From the NCBI GenBank assembly GCA_018287875.1, contig JAGVVL010000009.1, positions 3,782,001-3,846,000 on the forward strand: a stretch of DNA of 64,000 nucleotides, given 5' to 3'. Origin of the DNA: Nigrospora sphaerica. Its lineage: Eukaryota; Ascomycota; Sordariomycetes; Amphisphaeriales; Apiosporaceae. Of this stretch, positions 23,452 to 32,683 are shown piece by piece (position 1 is the stretch's first letter; the number at the start of each line of letters is the position of its first letter). Below the pieces are notes generated by a model that was not told the origin of the DNA, did not search any database, and saw only the letters and a list, made by a program, of their open reading frames with translations. Position numbers and translations under genes: made by a program.

Positions 23452-25077
23452 ATGGATCCTGAACGCCTAGAACTCATCTTGCAGGAGATCGCCGACGGCA
23501 AACCCATCAGAGAAGCCGCTAGGCAGTACCACCTCAACAAAGACTGGTTAGTCCGCCGCATCAAGGGTACGTTAACGCGCAAGGAGTATAACGCGACGAG
23601 GCAATCGTTGAGTCCATCTCAAGAGCAACTGCTTGTCGACTGGGTGTTGTTGCAGGCCAGGCTGGGTTGGGCGCCGCCTCACTCTCGTTTCCACTTCTTC
23701 GCCTTGACGGTCCATCGCCAGTCTGGCGGCGAACACCTGGGTAAACACTGGCATGAGGCTTTTTTTTCGCGCCATCCTGAAGTCAAGTCAATTCGCTCCA
23801 CGGGGATTGACTTCCTACGCGTCAACGGTGCGACGCGCGCCAATATCGAGGAGTTCTTCGATCGTCTCGATGACCCAGGCCTTGCGGAGGTGTTTCAAGC
23901 CGATACCTACAACGTCGACGAGATTGGCACGATGATAGGCCTTGGAGACAACCCCTTGGTTATCGGACCGTCTGCGGTGCGCAAGATATACACCATGGAC
24001 CCTGGCAACCGCGAGTGGGTGACGATATTGGAGTGTATCAGCGCTGACGGGCGCGTCTTGCCACCCTTGGTCATCTTCAAGGGCGTCTACGTTCAACAGC
24101 AGTGGTTTCAACAGCAATTCGACGCGCTAGACTTCACGAACTGGAAGTTCTGCGCCTCCGAAAAGGGCTGGACCAATAACGCAATAGGCCTGCAGTGGCT
24201 CACGGAGGTGTTCATCCCCTTGACGGCTCCTGCCAACCCAGAGAGATGGCGACACCTTATTCTCGACGGCCATGGCAGCCACGCCGACGATGCCTTCATG
24301 CTGGCCTGTCTGGAAGCCAAAATCTGGCTAGACTTCCTCCCAGCGCACACCTCACACGTCCTCCAACCGCTGGACCTAGGGTCCTTTTCGGTGTTGAAGA
24401 CCATCTATCGGAAAACCTTGCGAGAGGCCTGCGCGTTAAGCCTCACGATGGCTCCAGGCAAGCCAGAGTTCCTACAGGCCTGGAACTTAGCTCGCAAGGT
24501 GGCCTTCACGCCTGCTAATTACGCCTTAGGCTGGAGAGCCACCGGAATCTTCCCAAGGGACCGCAACAAGGCGCTGAATAACAGGTTAGCGAGACAGCGT
24601 GACTAAGACCGTCCAGAGAGGCCTTCAACACTAGAAAGAAGGCCTCCAGAGATAGATACGTTAGCTGCGATAACTGCAGTAACGTTCCAGACCCCTAAGA
24701 CCTCACGCTAATTAACCAACATCGTCAGGGACTTGCGTGGCCTTAACGTGGCGTACACTACACTAACCTTCCGGTTTTTGACGCGCAAGCTCTGCAAGGC
24801 CCTTAACGATAGTTGCATGCAGATCTCCACACTCAAGGTCGAACGAGACCAACCGGCTGCTGCGTTGGAACGCCAAAAGCCTTAAAAACGGCGCCGCGTG
24901 AAGGCTTCGGCGTAAGACCGGTTTGTAACTATTCAGGACGTCAAAAGAGTCAAGAGGGAGATGGGGGTCTTGCCTGATGAGCCTGACCTTGACTCCGATG
25001 GAGAAGGATGGGTAGACCTTGAGGATTTTGAAGAAGAAACCGTTAGTGAGGTAGAGGAGTGTATCGTCGTCTCTTGA
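23452..25077 (+). pseudogene. Fot1/pogo transposase, C-terminus broken by TAA stops
   Basis: From the ATG at 23452 the frame stays open for 384 codons (stop at 24604-24606). It contains a Psq-type helix-turn-helix (LELILQEIADGKPIREAARQ), a CENP-B-like second DNA-binding part (SPSQEQLLVDWV..HPEVKSIRSTGID) and the DDE core: Asp in TYNVDEIGT, Asp in HLILDGHGSH, Asp in HVLQPLDLGSF. Beyond the first stop the same frame remains recognisable to a TGA at 25075-25077, giving 541 codons, the usual Fot1 length. Four TAA codons interrupt it (24604, and three more before about 24920). The catalytic core is intact, so a truncated protein could be made, but its activity is doubtful. Confidence 0.85.
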
Positions 25078-25154
25078 CTTAAATAACTAGGTTCCAGATA
25101 GCCTGGTTGAGGAGATATCCGTCTTTTCGGTGGCCGAAGGCATCGTGAGACACC

Positions 25155-25206
25155 CCTGAAACCGGTGTCTCGCGAAGGGGCTGTATCGCCAAGGGATGCT
25201 TGAGCT
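25155..25206 (-). repeat. 3' terminal inverted repeat of the Fot1-like element
   Basis: Reverse complement of the 5' repeat, followed directly by the duplicated TA. Confidence 0.93.
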
Positions 25207-25646
25207 TATATTTTGCCGAGGCTGTTCGAGGAAAAGCCCAGGAGCTATCGGCCAACGATCTTAGCGTGGTAACGACAGCTGTGCAGTCACTGGCGATGCG
25301 TGTCAATTAATTCTTACGCCTTAGCAGCTGCAAGGAACCGGGTTCCGTCTGATGTCCACATTCGTTCGTGAAGTCATTGCTCGACTTTCTTCAGAAACGA
25401 CTGTCGTAGGTATCAGAAGATTGCATGGCCGCAGGCCTCAAGTCAAAGTCGGTGCCGGCAGCAGCAGCAGATACCAGGATTGCGACTAAGGCCGCCACGC
25501 CCAGCCCGCAGTTGGAGCCAGACCAAGACCACGCAGAGTCCCGACCTCCGGCGCTTAAACGCCCTCTAGATTCTCGTGGAAGCTCTCGAGAAGCTACAGG
25601 ATCACGAATAGCATCGCCGCGAACTTTCGTTATTCCATCTGTCTAG

Positions 25647-25864
25647 AAACAGCTAAGTAGGGGTCTTCTAGAACCTACGGGAATAATAAAATGACGGCAC
25701 GCCGCTAAGAAATTTCGAGTTAATAAGCAGTTAGTTCATGGGCTATATTCTAGTACATTCGCGACGCCTCATTAGAAAAGCATAAATTCATCGTATCCCC
25801 TAGGACCCGCTTTTCACATAGAAGGTAGAAAAATAGTAAGAAATTTAAGACAAGCTAGTGAATC
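25647..25864. other. AT-rich spacer downstream of the NLR gene
   Basis: AT-rich, with many TAA and TTA triplets, as expected for RIP-affected sequence. No gene. Confidence 0.5.
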
Positions 25865-28800
25865 TTAGAAACGCGACAGATGAAAGATATAGACCCGACC
25901 GGATGGACAACCAAGAACGAGGTTCGTGCCTTGTTCTGTCCTATACACGGCAGACTGTGTCGGCCGGTATTCTGGAGGCAGCCAGAGGATCTCCTTGGAC
26001 TGTTTCAGAATCCAAGTCTTGTCTGGACTTAGGCCGTAATCTTTCTGTTGGGCCGGCTGTTGAAGATGCGTGTCCGCATTTAATGACATAGAATCATCTA
26101 CCTCAATGTCGCCGATGTCGGTGTGAATTAGGGTGCCGGTCGTATTGAACGAAACGGTTGAGATGTAGCCAAAGTCGAGGGTGTAAAGGCGCGCGCCCGT
26201 CTGCACGTTCCAGACCTTGACGGTGTTGTCGTACGACGTCGAGACGACGCGCTGCCCGTCGGCCGAGAAGGCCGCCGAGTTGACGTAAAAAGTATGGCCC
26301 TTGAGGGTCTGCTCGCATGCGCCCGTCTGCACGTTCCAGACCTTGACAGTCTTGTCGTCCGACGCCGAGGCGACGCGCTGCCCGTCGGCCGAGAAGGCCG
26401 CCGAGTTGATGTTCCTTATATGGCCCTCGAGGGTCTGCTCGCACGCGCCCGTCTGCACGTTCCAGACCTTAACGGTCTTGTCTTCCGACGCCGAGACGAC
26501 GCGCTGCCCGTCGGCCGAGAAGGCCGCCGACATGACCCAATCAGCATGGCCCTCGAGGGTCTGCTCGCACGCGCCCGTCTGCACGTTCCAGACCTTGACG
26601 GTCTTGTCGTCCGACGCCGAGGCGACGCGCTGCCCGTCGGCCGAGAAGGCCGCCGAGTTGATGTTCCTTATATGGCCCTCGAGGGTCTGCTCGCACGCGC
26701 CCGTCTGCACGTTCCAGACCTTAACGGTCTTGTCGTACGACGCCGAGACGACGCGCTGCCCGTCGGCCGAGAAGGCCGCCGACATGACCCAATCAGCATG
26801 GCCTTCAAGGGTCTGCTCGCACGCGCCCGTCTGCACGTTCCAGACCTTGACGGTCTTGTCGTCCGACGCCGAGACGACGCGCTGCCCGTCGGCCGAGAAG
26901 GCCGCCGAGTTAGCGTGCCATATATGGCCTTCGAGCGTCTGCTCGCACGCGCCCGTCTGCACGTTCCAGACCTTGACGGTCTCGTCGCCCGACGCCGAGA
27001 CGACGCGCTGCCCGTCGGCCGAGAAGGCCGCCGAGTTGACGTTCCTTATATGGCCCTCGAGGGTCTGCTCGCACGCGCCCGTCTGCACGTTCCAGACTTT
27101 GACGGTCTTATCTTGCGACGCCGAGACGACGCGCTGCCCGTCGGCCGAGAAGGCCGCCGACCTGACCCAATCAGCATGGCCCTCGAGGGTCTGCTCGCAC
27201 GCGCCCGTCTGCACGTTCCAGACCTTGACGGTCTTGTCGTCCGACGCCGAGGCGACGCGCTGCCCGTCGGCCGAGAAGGCCGCCGAGTTGACGTTCCTTA
27301 TATGGCCCTCGAGGGTCTGCTCGCACGCGCCCGTCTGCACGTTCCAGACCTTGACGGTCTTGTCGTCCGACGCCGAGACGACGCGCTGCCCGTCGGCCGA
27401 GAAGGCCGCCGAGTTGACGTTCCTTATATGGCCCTCGAGGGTCTGCTCGCACGCGCCCGTCTGCACGTTCCAGACCTTAACGGTCTTGTCGTACGACGCC
27501 GAGACGACGCGCTGCCCGTCGGCCGAGAAGGCCGCCGACATGACCAAATCAGCATGGCCCTCGAGCGTCTGCTCGCACGCGCTCCAGTCCTCCACTAATT
27601 CCGTTTTACATTCGAACCACAGCGGCATCTCTTTTTGAAACAGCCCTCGTATTAGGCTCTTTGTTGGGCTTAATACGAGTGCAGACGTATACGTCTGAAG
27701 CGGCCTGCTCTCAATCGCCGGCCGGAAGGTCTGTAAAAGACGGTAGGCGTCTTTAATTAGCGCCTGAAAGCCACGTGCCTCCAACCGTTCCTTGAAAATG
27801 TTAGCTTTGAAAGGTGTGTAAGTTAAGGGCATTAACTGACCTGCAGATGTCGTATCAGCTTCTCTAATGCGAACATTCCTTCCGGCATGCTTCGGAGTAG
27901 ACTTAGTGCCTCGATCCAGTAGAGACTCTTTCTTCGTAGAAAAGTCTCGATTACACCGTCGTCTAGGACGCTGTTGCCTCTCCTTAGAATCTTGCTGGCG
28001 TCTATTAAGTGATTAACCCAGTAGACGCAGGCGTAATGTATCGTCGCTAGTGGGTCGGGTGTGAGCGGAGTGACGCTCTCGATAGGGAAGCCTGGGTCGC
28101 ATAGTCCGTAGATGTCGCGCTTCAGTGTCTGGGACATGGCCTCGATCGACTTAGAGATGATCTGGCTGTGAACGGCCGCTTGCTGTTCGGGTGAAAGAAT
28201 AGCCGATTGCTCCTTTATTAGAAAGTCCTTCGCCGACTGGTGGACAAAGTAAATTGTCTTCTTGCGAACTGTGAGGAACGAGCCGCAAAGGTTAGTCATA
28301 TCATGGAAAGCTTGGACGCTATCTAGCATGCCTTCCCATTCCTGAATAAAGGTTGACGATTCAGCGAATGAAAGTGGCCTATATGCGGTTGCTACCAGAG
28401 CCAGAATTCTATGGCAGAGCGCTGCATGCCGCGATTTGGATATCTGTTCCATCATTCGTTGGTAGAGCGGGCCAAGTCCTGGCGGGAATGATTTCGCCAT
28501 CTGTATAGCTTCCCAGTCAAACGCCTTACTTAGTTCCTCGCAAACTAAGGCGACCCAGAGGAACGTACCGTCGGCGTTCGACGATAGGTACTTCTTTACT
28601 TCGTTGGCTGTCTTTTCTCGGTAGGCTTTCTGTTGTACAAGCTGGAATACTTTGTGCGTGATGTAGCTGTCCACAGCGGCTGCGACTGACTGCGCGTTGA
28701 CCTCTAGCGATAGCCGGTGCGCCACGTTGCGCAGCTGTCCTTCAATTTCCGGCCAGTTACGGCTTGAGACGAGCCATTTGGCACGGGTCGATTGCGAGGT

Positions 28801-30952
28801 CTGGACAATCAGCTTGAGGAGCTGTGGTAGGCGATCCACGCACTCGTCTAAAGCGTCTACCACAAGGTAAACTTCCTCGAGTATAGGGTCTTGAAGCATC
28901 TCCGTGAAGATCTCGCAAAGCGCTTGCCACGCATTCGTATCCTTTAGAAGAGCCTTGCTAGCGTTGCCATGCTTCTCAATACGCTGAACAAGGAAGGCGT
29001 CTTTCTTGAGAAGTGTGCAAATGAGACTGCGCACTACAGCTGTCGCAGTATTGATACGCTTGTCAGTGGCTTGGCAGAAGAAGTAGGCGAGGACTCTTTC
29101 CTCAGCCGGAGATTTCGCGAGCTCGTCGATAATACCGCAGAGGAGCATGGTCTTGCCCTTGCCTGGGTCGCCTTTAACCCAGAGCAACCGCTGGTCATTA
29201 TCGTCGCGCCATTGGCGGAAGTCGGGATTGTTAAGCACCCAGACGTACGAGTCCGCGAGCAGACCGCCTTTAGTGTCCTGGATGCGCGTCTTATCGTGGC
29301 GCGGCTCGGTGACACAAAGGTCGTCGATCCATCGTTTAGCATTCTTCTGGATCTTGACGGCACACTGTTCTTGGTGGTGCGTTCCAGAATTTGGATTGCA
29401 TCCACTGTGGTTAGGTAGGGCTAATCTTGCTATTCGGGTTACTAAACTGCCGTAGAACATTGCGATGTACGCGCAGGAGGCCGGGAATCACCTACGGTCT
29501 ACTGTCGAAGACGTAGGCCTGGACACAAGGCTCTTGATCCGTCCCTTCACCACAGCATAATCGTCTCTCCGTGACTCAAACTTGACAAGGCCAGAATGGT
29601 CTGCATTTAAAGAAACGATGTCTTCCTTTGGCACCGTCGTCAAGCCGGTACTCGTCGCGGATTTCTCTGTGACCATGAGAACCGGGGGTCCCGACTTCTG
29701 CAGCGTGCCGTCGGGTTGTATCTGGGCACTCTAATCAGTACGGTACTAAGAACTCCTTCTGGTAGATGTACTTCAACAGTTGCGCTGAGCTTTCCCTCGT
29801 AAAAGGATATTACGCGGAGTCGGTTTTCGAAACACTGGGCAAAGTCGTGGTGCATGCGCCTTAAGAAGTCCGAGGGCTCCGATTCGTCATCGACAACGAG
29901 AGCGTGGATGAGGGCTTGGTTTGGTTGCCCAACTACTATGGAGGCGAGCTTTTCGTTCCGCAGCCCGAGTTGGGGTACCCCAAAAAACAGTAGTCCACAG
30001 CAGGTCTGTGAGAGGAGCTTGTGGTCCGGACCAGCAGGCCTCCTAAAGGAACGGACAAGCGCCTTTAGACGATTAGCTACAGTATCGGAAAAATCAATGG
30101 GCCGACTTACCTCTTTAATAAGCAGACCACCGAGGCTATGGCCTATGAGGATAATCGGGCGATGTCCAATCTACTGGATCGTCAGCTTGCCTTATGTTGG
30201 CGTGTGGAGAACCTACCTCGCTATCTGTCCGGAACACGGTTAGGCTTTCTAGAAAACGCGCGCCCAAATCTTCCATGGATGATTTCGCGTTGCTATCTAC
30301 TAGCTTCGTGTCGTATCCATAAAGGAGCACCCGCAATTTTGGGACGTCGTGAGGGAGCCAGTCACGCAGCCAGAGATCACTCCGTCCCGGAGATTTCCAA
30401 GAGCCGATCGCGTGGCTTGCTAGTCCAGGTACTGCGATCACACTGCGAATGTATTAGACAATCAGCTAGGTCGACGATGTTTAATAAGAAGGGAGGCGAA
30501 TACTCGTAGTCGACGCCATCGGGGTCTTGGTAGAGCGGCGTGATATGATAGAACGTGCAGTCGAATTCGTACTCAACCGTCCTTCCAGCATGATTGAGAC
30601 GAGCCAGCAGCTGGTTTTCTGGAAGCCGCGTCCTGGTCGTCACGGTCGCGCAAGCCCAGGAGCTGTCTCGCGGCGCGAGAGAACGCACGACCAAGTCGTC
30701 GAGCTGGTTTTGTAAATTCGGATTCGCAGCGATGATCGACTGCAATCTGTTTTTCACCTCTGTAATAGATGTCCCAGTGGGTATCCCGTCCACACGTAGC
30801 GTCAATTCGCGGGAGCGCTGCTGGCGGAGCGCATTGTGACCTGACCCAGGTCTCTGTTGTGAGGAATGCGCCCCCCAAACCAGCTGGTAGACGCACGCAG
30901 CCAGTAGAGCGACAACACTCATTATAATGAGAAGCTGGGCGGAAAGTTCCAT
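25865..30952 (-). CDS. NLR-like STAND protein: SesB-like hydrolase - NACHT - WD40 repeats
   Basis: Assembled from seven exons: 30504-30952, 30217-30442, 30111-30170, 29772-30062, 29492-29697, 27841-29404, 25865-27790. All phases agree over 4,722 nt, giving 1,573 residues with no internal stop. In order: a hydrophobic N-terminal helix (about 4-26); a lead-in ending TPLYQDPDGVDYD; a SesB-like alpha/beta hydrolase (about 150-380: VIAVPGLASHAIGSW, GHSLGG with Ser237, His376 in ADHSGLVKF); a NACHT NTPase (Walker A GDPGKGKT 489-496, Walker B LVVDALDEC 591-599); and WD40 repeats (1004-1465) plus a degenerate last blade. The stop that seems to separate NACHT from WD40 lies inside a 50-nt intron (27791-27840; gtcagt, gctaac, ttttcaag). 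By analogy with HET-E, HET-D and HET-R of Podospora it probably senses a ligand through WD40 and triggers an incompatibility or immune response. Exon 5-6 borders are the least certain. Confidence 0.85.
26192..27577 (-). repeat. eleven tandem 126-bp WD40 repeats with high internal identity
   Basis: Eleven units of exactly 42 codons, each starting CEQTLEGH and ending VWNVQTGA. Framework residues are almost invariant. Differences cluster at the three to five residues after GH (ADLVM, IRNVN, ADWVR, IWHAN, IRNIN, TFYVN), at RVVSAS versus RVASAS, and at the residue before the D of the (Y/D/Q/G/E)D pair. This is the pattern known for the WD repeats of the Podospora HET-E family. Confidence 0.95.
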
Positions 30953-31981
30953 GGCGCTCGTCCGTGAGGACTCGAGTTAGAGTTGTGTGAAACAAGATTA
31001 TCAGAAAGGTGCGCGCGCCGGAAAATCTATGTGGTCAGCCTAGACTCCCTCCTCATTGCAGAGCCAAGAGGCGCAGGCGCGCTAGAAACCAGGCTGACCT
31101 GCGGGTTGGGCTGGTATGCGCCCGACGCCCGGGTGAATAGCCTCACTTAGTCTCTCTAAGGCTATTATGTCTTCTTGCGGCCATGAGGGGAAGTTTCCCC
31201 TAGCTGCCTGTCTGAATAGGACGATGTACGCGTCCTTTATACTCTATTCATCATCATGGCTTCTCATCCGCTGCCTCCACCATTCTGTGCCGAACGCTAG
31301 TTTAAAAAGCACCGCGCAGTGCTCGTGAGACCTCCTCATGCAATTGTTCTCTAATCAGTAACCCACAGTTGCCAGGCTTGCCCGACCATCGCTCGTGACA
31401 CCTACACCCCTTGCAAGCTGTTTCGGTCTCCCGGCTTGGGTTCTTTTGTATTGTCGGAAGGATCGGTGGTAACGCACCCGCAGGACAGTCAGGTCTACAC
31501 ACCGCAAGGCTTTGGACTTGTCGCATGGTTCTGGAGCTACTGAAAATTTATGTCTCTTATGGCCTGCCCCGAGAGGCTTTCAAATCATAGTCTTTACGAA
31601 CGGCAGAGATTGAAGCGACAACAAAAATGAGGAGAATGATGACGAGATGACAAAATATACAGTTCAATCCAGCAAGTACAATACCAGATCACCAACAAGA
31701 AGCAGGCAGCGTTGTGAGGCCTGCCAATAGCTGCTATCTGTCGCACTAGAGGGTGGTTGGTTCTAACCTCAGCGGTTAAAGTATCCCGCTTATTGGCTCG
31801 AAGTTTTTCCCTACATTGCACTACTGTAGCAGGGTTGTTAGTTGCTATATTTAAAACTGAAAACATCCGTTTATTACGGTTTCCATAAGCTAGCGTAAAC
31901 GGTGGTTGGTTCAAGGGGCTGTTTTTTGCGTCCTAAACCTGCTATATTCGGGCGCCCTTGAACCAGGTAATGATTTTTATC
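30953..31981. other. NLR upstream region and right edge of the island
   Basis: It must contain the NLR promoter. A minus frame at 31302-31526 has a CKGCRCHERWSGKPGNCG cluster, but I do not recognise it. A 12-base direct repeat, ggtggttggttc, occurs at 31752-31763 and 31901-31912. The stretch 31560-31900 is AT-rich. Confidence 0.4.
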
Positions 31982-32599
31982 CAGGAGCTTATTGCTACTT
32001 CCAATTTCGAACTCTACGATTGCAACTGGATCATTATTGGCTCCAAGAAAGGTCTGAAAGAGGTCATCTATACCATCACGGATATAAGCCCAGATGTCTT
32101 GGCCACTGGCGATGTTGGAGCCATCCCCGTGGGCCGAAGAATGTCTTGGGCGGCGAACAGGCAAATGACACAGACAGAAGACCGCGCTTATTATCTGTTG
32201 GGTCTCTTTGGTGTTTCGATGTCGCTCCAGTATGACGAGGGTGACAACGCCTTCTCGCGCCTCCAGAACAAGATCTTGGAGACCACGGACGATTCCAGCA
32301 TTTTCTCGTGGCGATTCGGCCGGAAATACAACCCCAAGATACTTGAGACTTTTCGAGTTCTGAATTCGTGGAATCAGACAAGGAACCAGCTCCTCGCTCC
32401 TTCACCAAAGCATTTTGGATCCTGCGCAAAGCTGTTCGGATCTCGCCGAACAAGCGACGAAGACGTTATCATGATTCGGAAAAACCAAGACAACAGACCA
32501 GGTGCTTACATTGCTGTCACGTTGCCACTTACTGCCCTCATCTTGACTGCAACGGATCTCACTACAGAAGCCGAGCCGGGCGACCTTTCGGAAACATGA
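31982..32599 (+). pseudogene. HET-domain gene relic, C-terminal part
   Basis: The open frame begins within QELIATSNFELYDCNWIIIG and continues with GRRMSWAANRQMTQTEDRAY, YLLGLFGVSMSLQYDEG, AFSRLQNKILETTDDSSIFS and W. These are the second-half signatures of fungal HET domains (RMSWAxxRxTTRxEDxAYxLLGxF, YGEG, AFxRLQEEI). The tail to the TGA at 32597-32599 is not conserved as far as I can tell. It has no start codon of its own before the domain (the ATG at 31958 falls mid-domain). It is collinear with the HET piece at 20913-21180. Confidence 0.75.
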
Positions 32600-32683
32600 C
32601 GGGAACAGCTCCTTCCATCTCTCACCCTCGAGATGTGCGCCACGGCCCGTGAGCTATAAATAGAAGTCAATGGGGTACATCAA

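Larger units (their letters stand above)
23278..25206 (+). mobile_element. Fot1-like (Tc1/mariner, pogo group) DNA transposon
   Basis: The element is 1,929 bp, matching the roughly 1.9 kb of Fot1. Its 52-bp terminal inverted repeats (23278-23329 and 25155-25206) match perfectly and start AGCTCAAGCATCCCTTGG. It is flanked by TA on both sides (23276-23277 and 25207-25208), the pogo target duplication. Excising the element with one TA joins HRD-I to YFAEAVRG of the recombinase relic in frame, proving it inserted into that gene. The inner parts of the repeats contain a further palindrome around gcgagacaccggtttcagg. Confidence 0.93.
21499..25646 (+). pseudogene. DUF3435/FluG-domain tyrosine recombinase (Starship-captain-like), decayed
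   Basis: A single gene can be followed for about 2.2 kb of coding sequence despite stops and frameshifts. It reads EENPEDAALEVFLEFEEF, then QTFVKQKTTPKDIAIFLDTL, MNLPYKQIRFATVRDPD, YPLRVGTAGRLNG (22821-22857), a fossil intron 22858-22910 (gtatgt..cacag), then VTLRNYVLSHSSGMFHHSY (Tyr codon 22976-22978) and PTAENLEK. Arg of LRVG, His of LSHSS and Tyr of SYQPR are candidate catalytic residues that remain legible. After the Fot1 insertion the same frame continues IYFAEAVRGKAQEL and ends at 25646 with an Ala/Ser/Pro-rich tail. Many stops are TAA, TAG or TGA where the family has Gln, Trp or Arg, consistent with C-to-T decay (RIP). DUF3435 recombinases move Starship elements; this one cannot be active. 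Confidence 0.72.
21173..31986. mobile_element. putative Starship-like insertion carrying an NLR gene (inferred)
   Basis: The boundaries are set by the two HET pieces: the 5' piece ends ..cttCAGGA at 21172, and the 3' piece begins CAGGAgctt at 31982. The five shared bases could be a target-site duplication, or simply conserved Gln-Glu codons. Just inside the left edge (about 330 bases) lies a DUF3435 recombinase relic reading inward, which is where Starship captains sit. Cargo is one NLR gene on the opposite strand. At 10.8 kb it is smaller than typical Starships, and I found no terminal inverted repeats. The alternative is two unrelated HET relics in a rearranged region. Confidence 0.4.

Noticed and set aside
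26192..27577. Regular direct repeats resembling an array of the CRISPR kind
   Set aside because: The unit is 126 bp without unique spacers, codes for WD40 blades, and the genome is eukaryotic.
26294..27638. Two long plus-strand open frames (over 430 codons) across the WD40 array
   Set aside because: They are antisense shadows: the repeated 126-bp unit lacks stops in those frames, so length alone is meaningless. The minus-strand translation gives perfect WD40 repeats.
27832..27834. In-frame TAA between NACHT and WD40 as a sign of a broken gene
   Set aside because: It lies inside a 50-nt intron with donor, CTAAC branch site and AG acceptor; splicing keeps phase 0.
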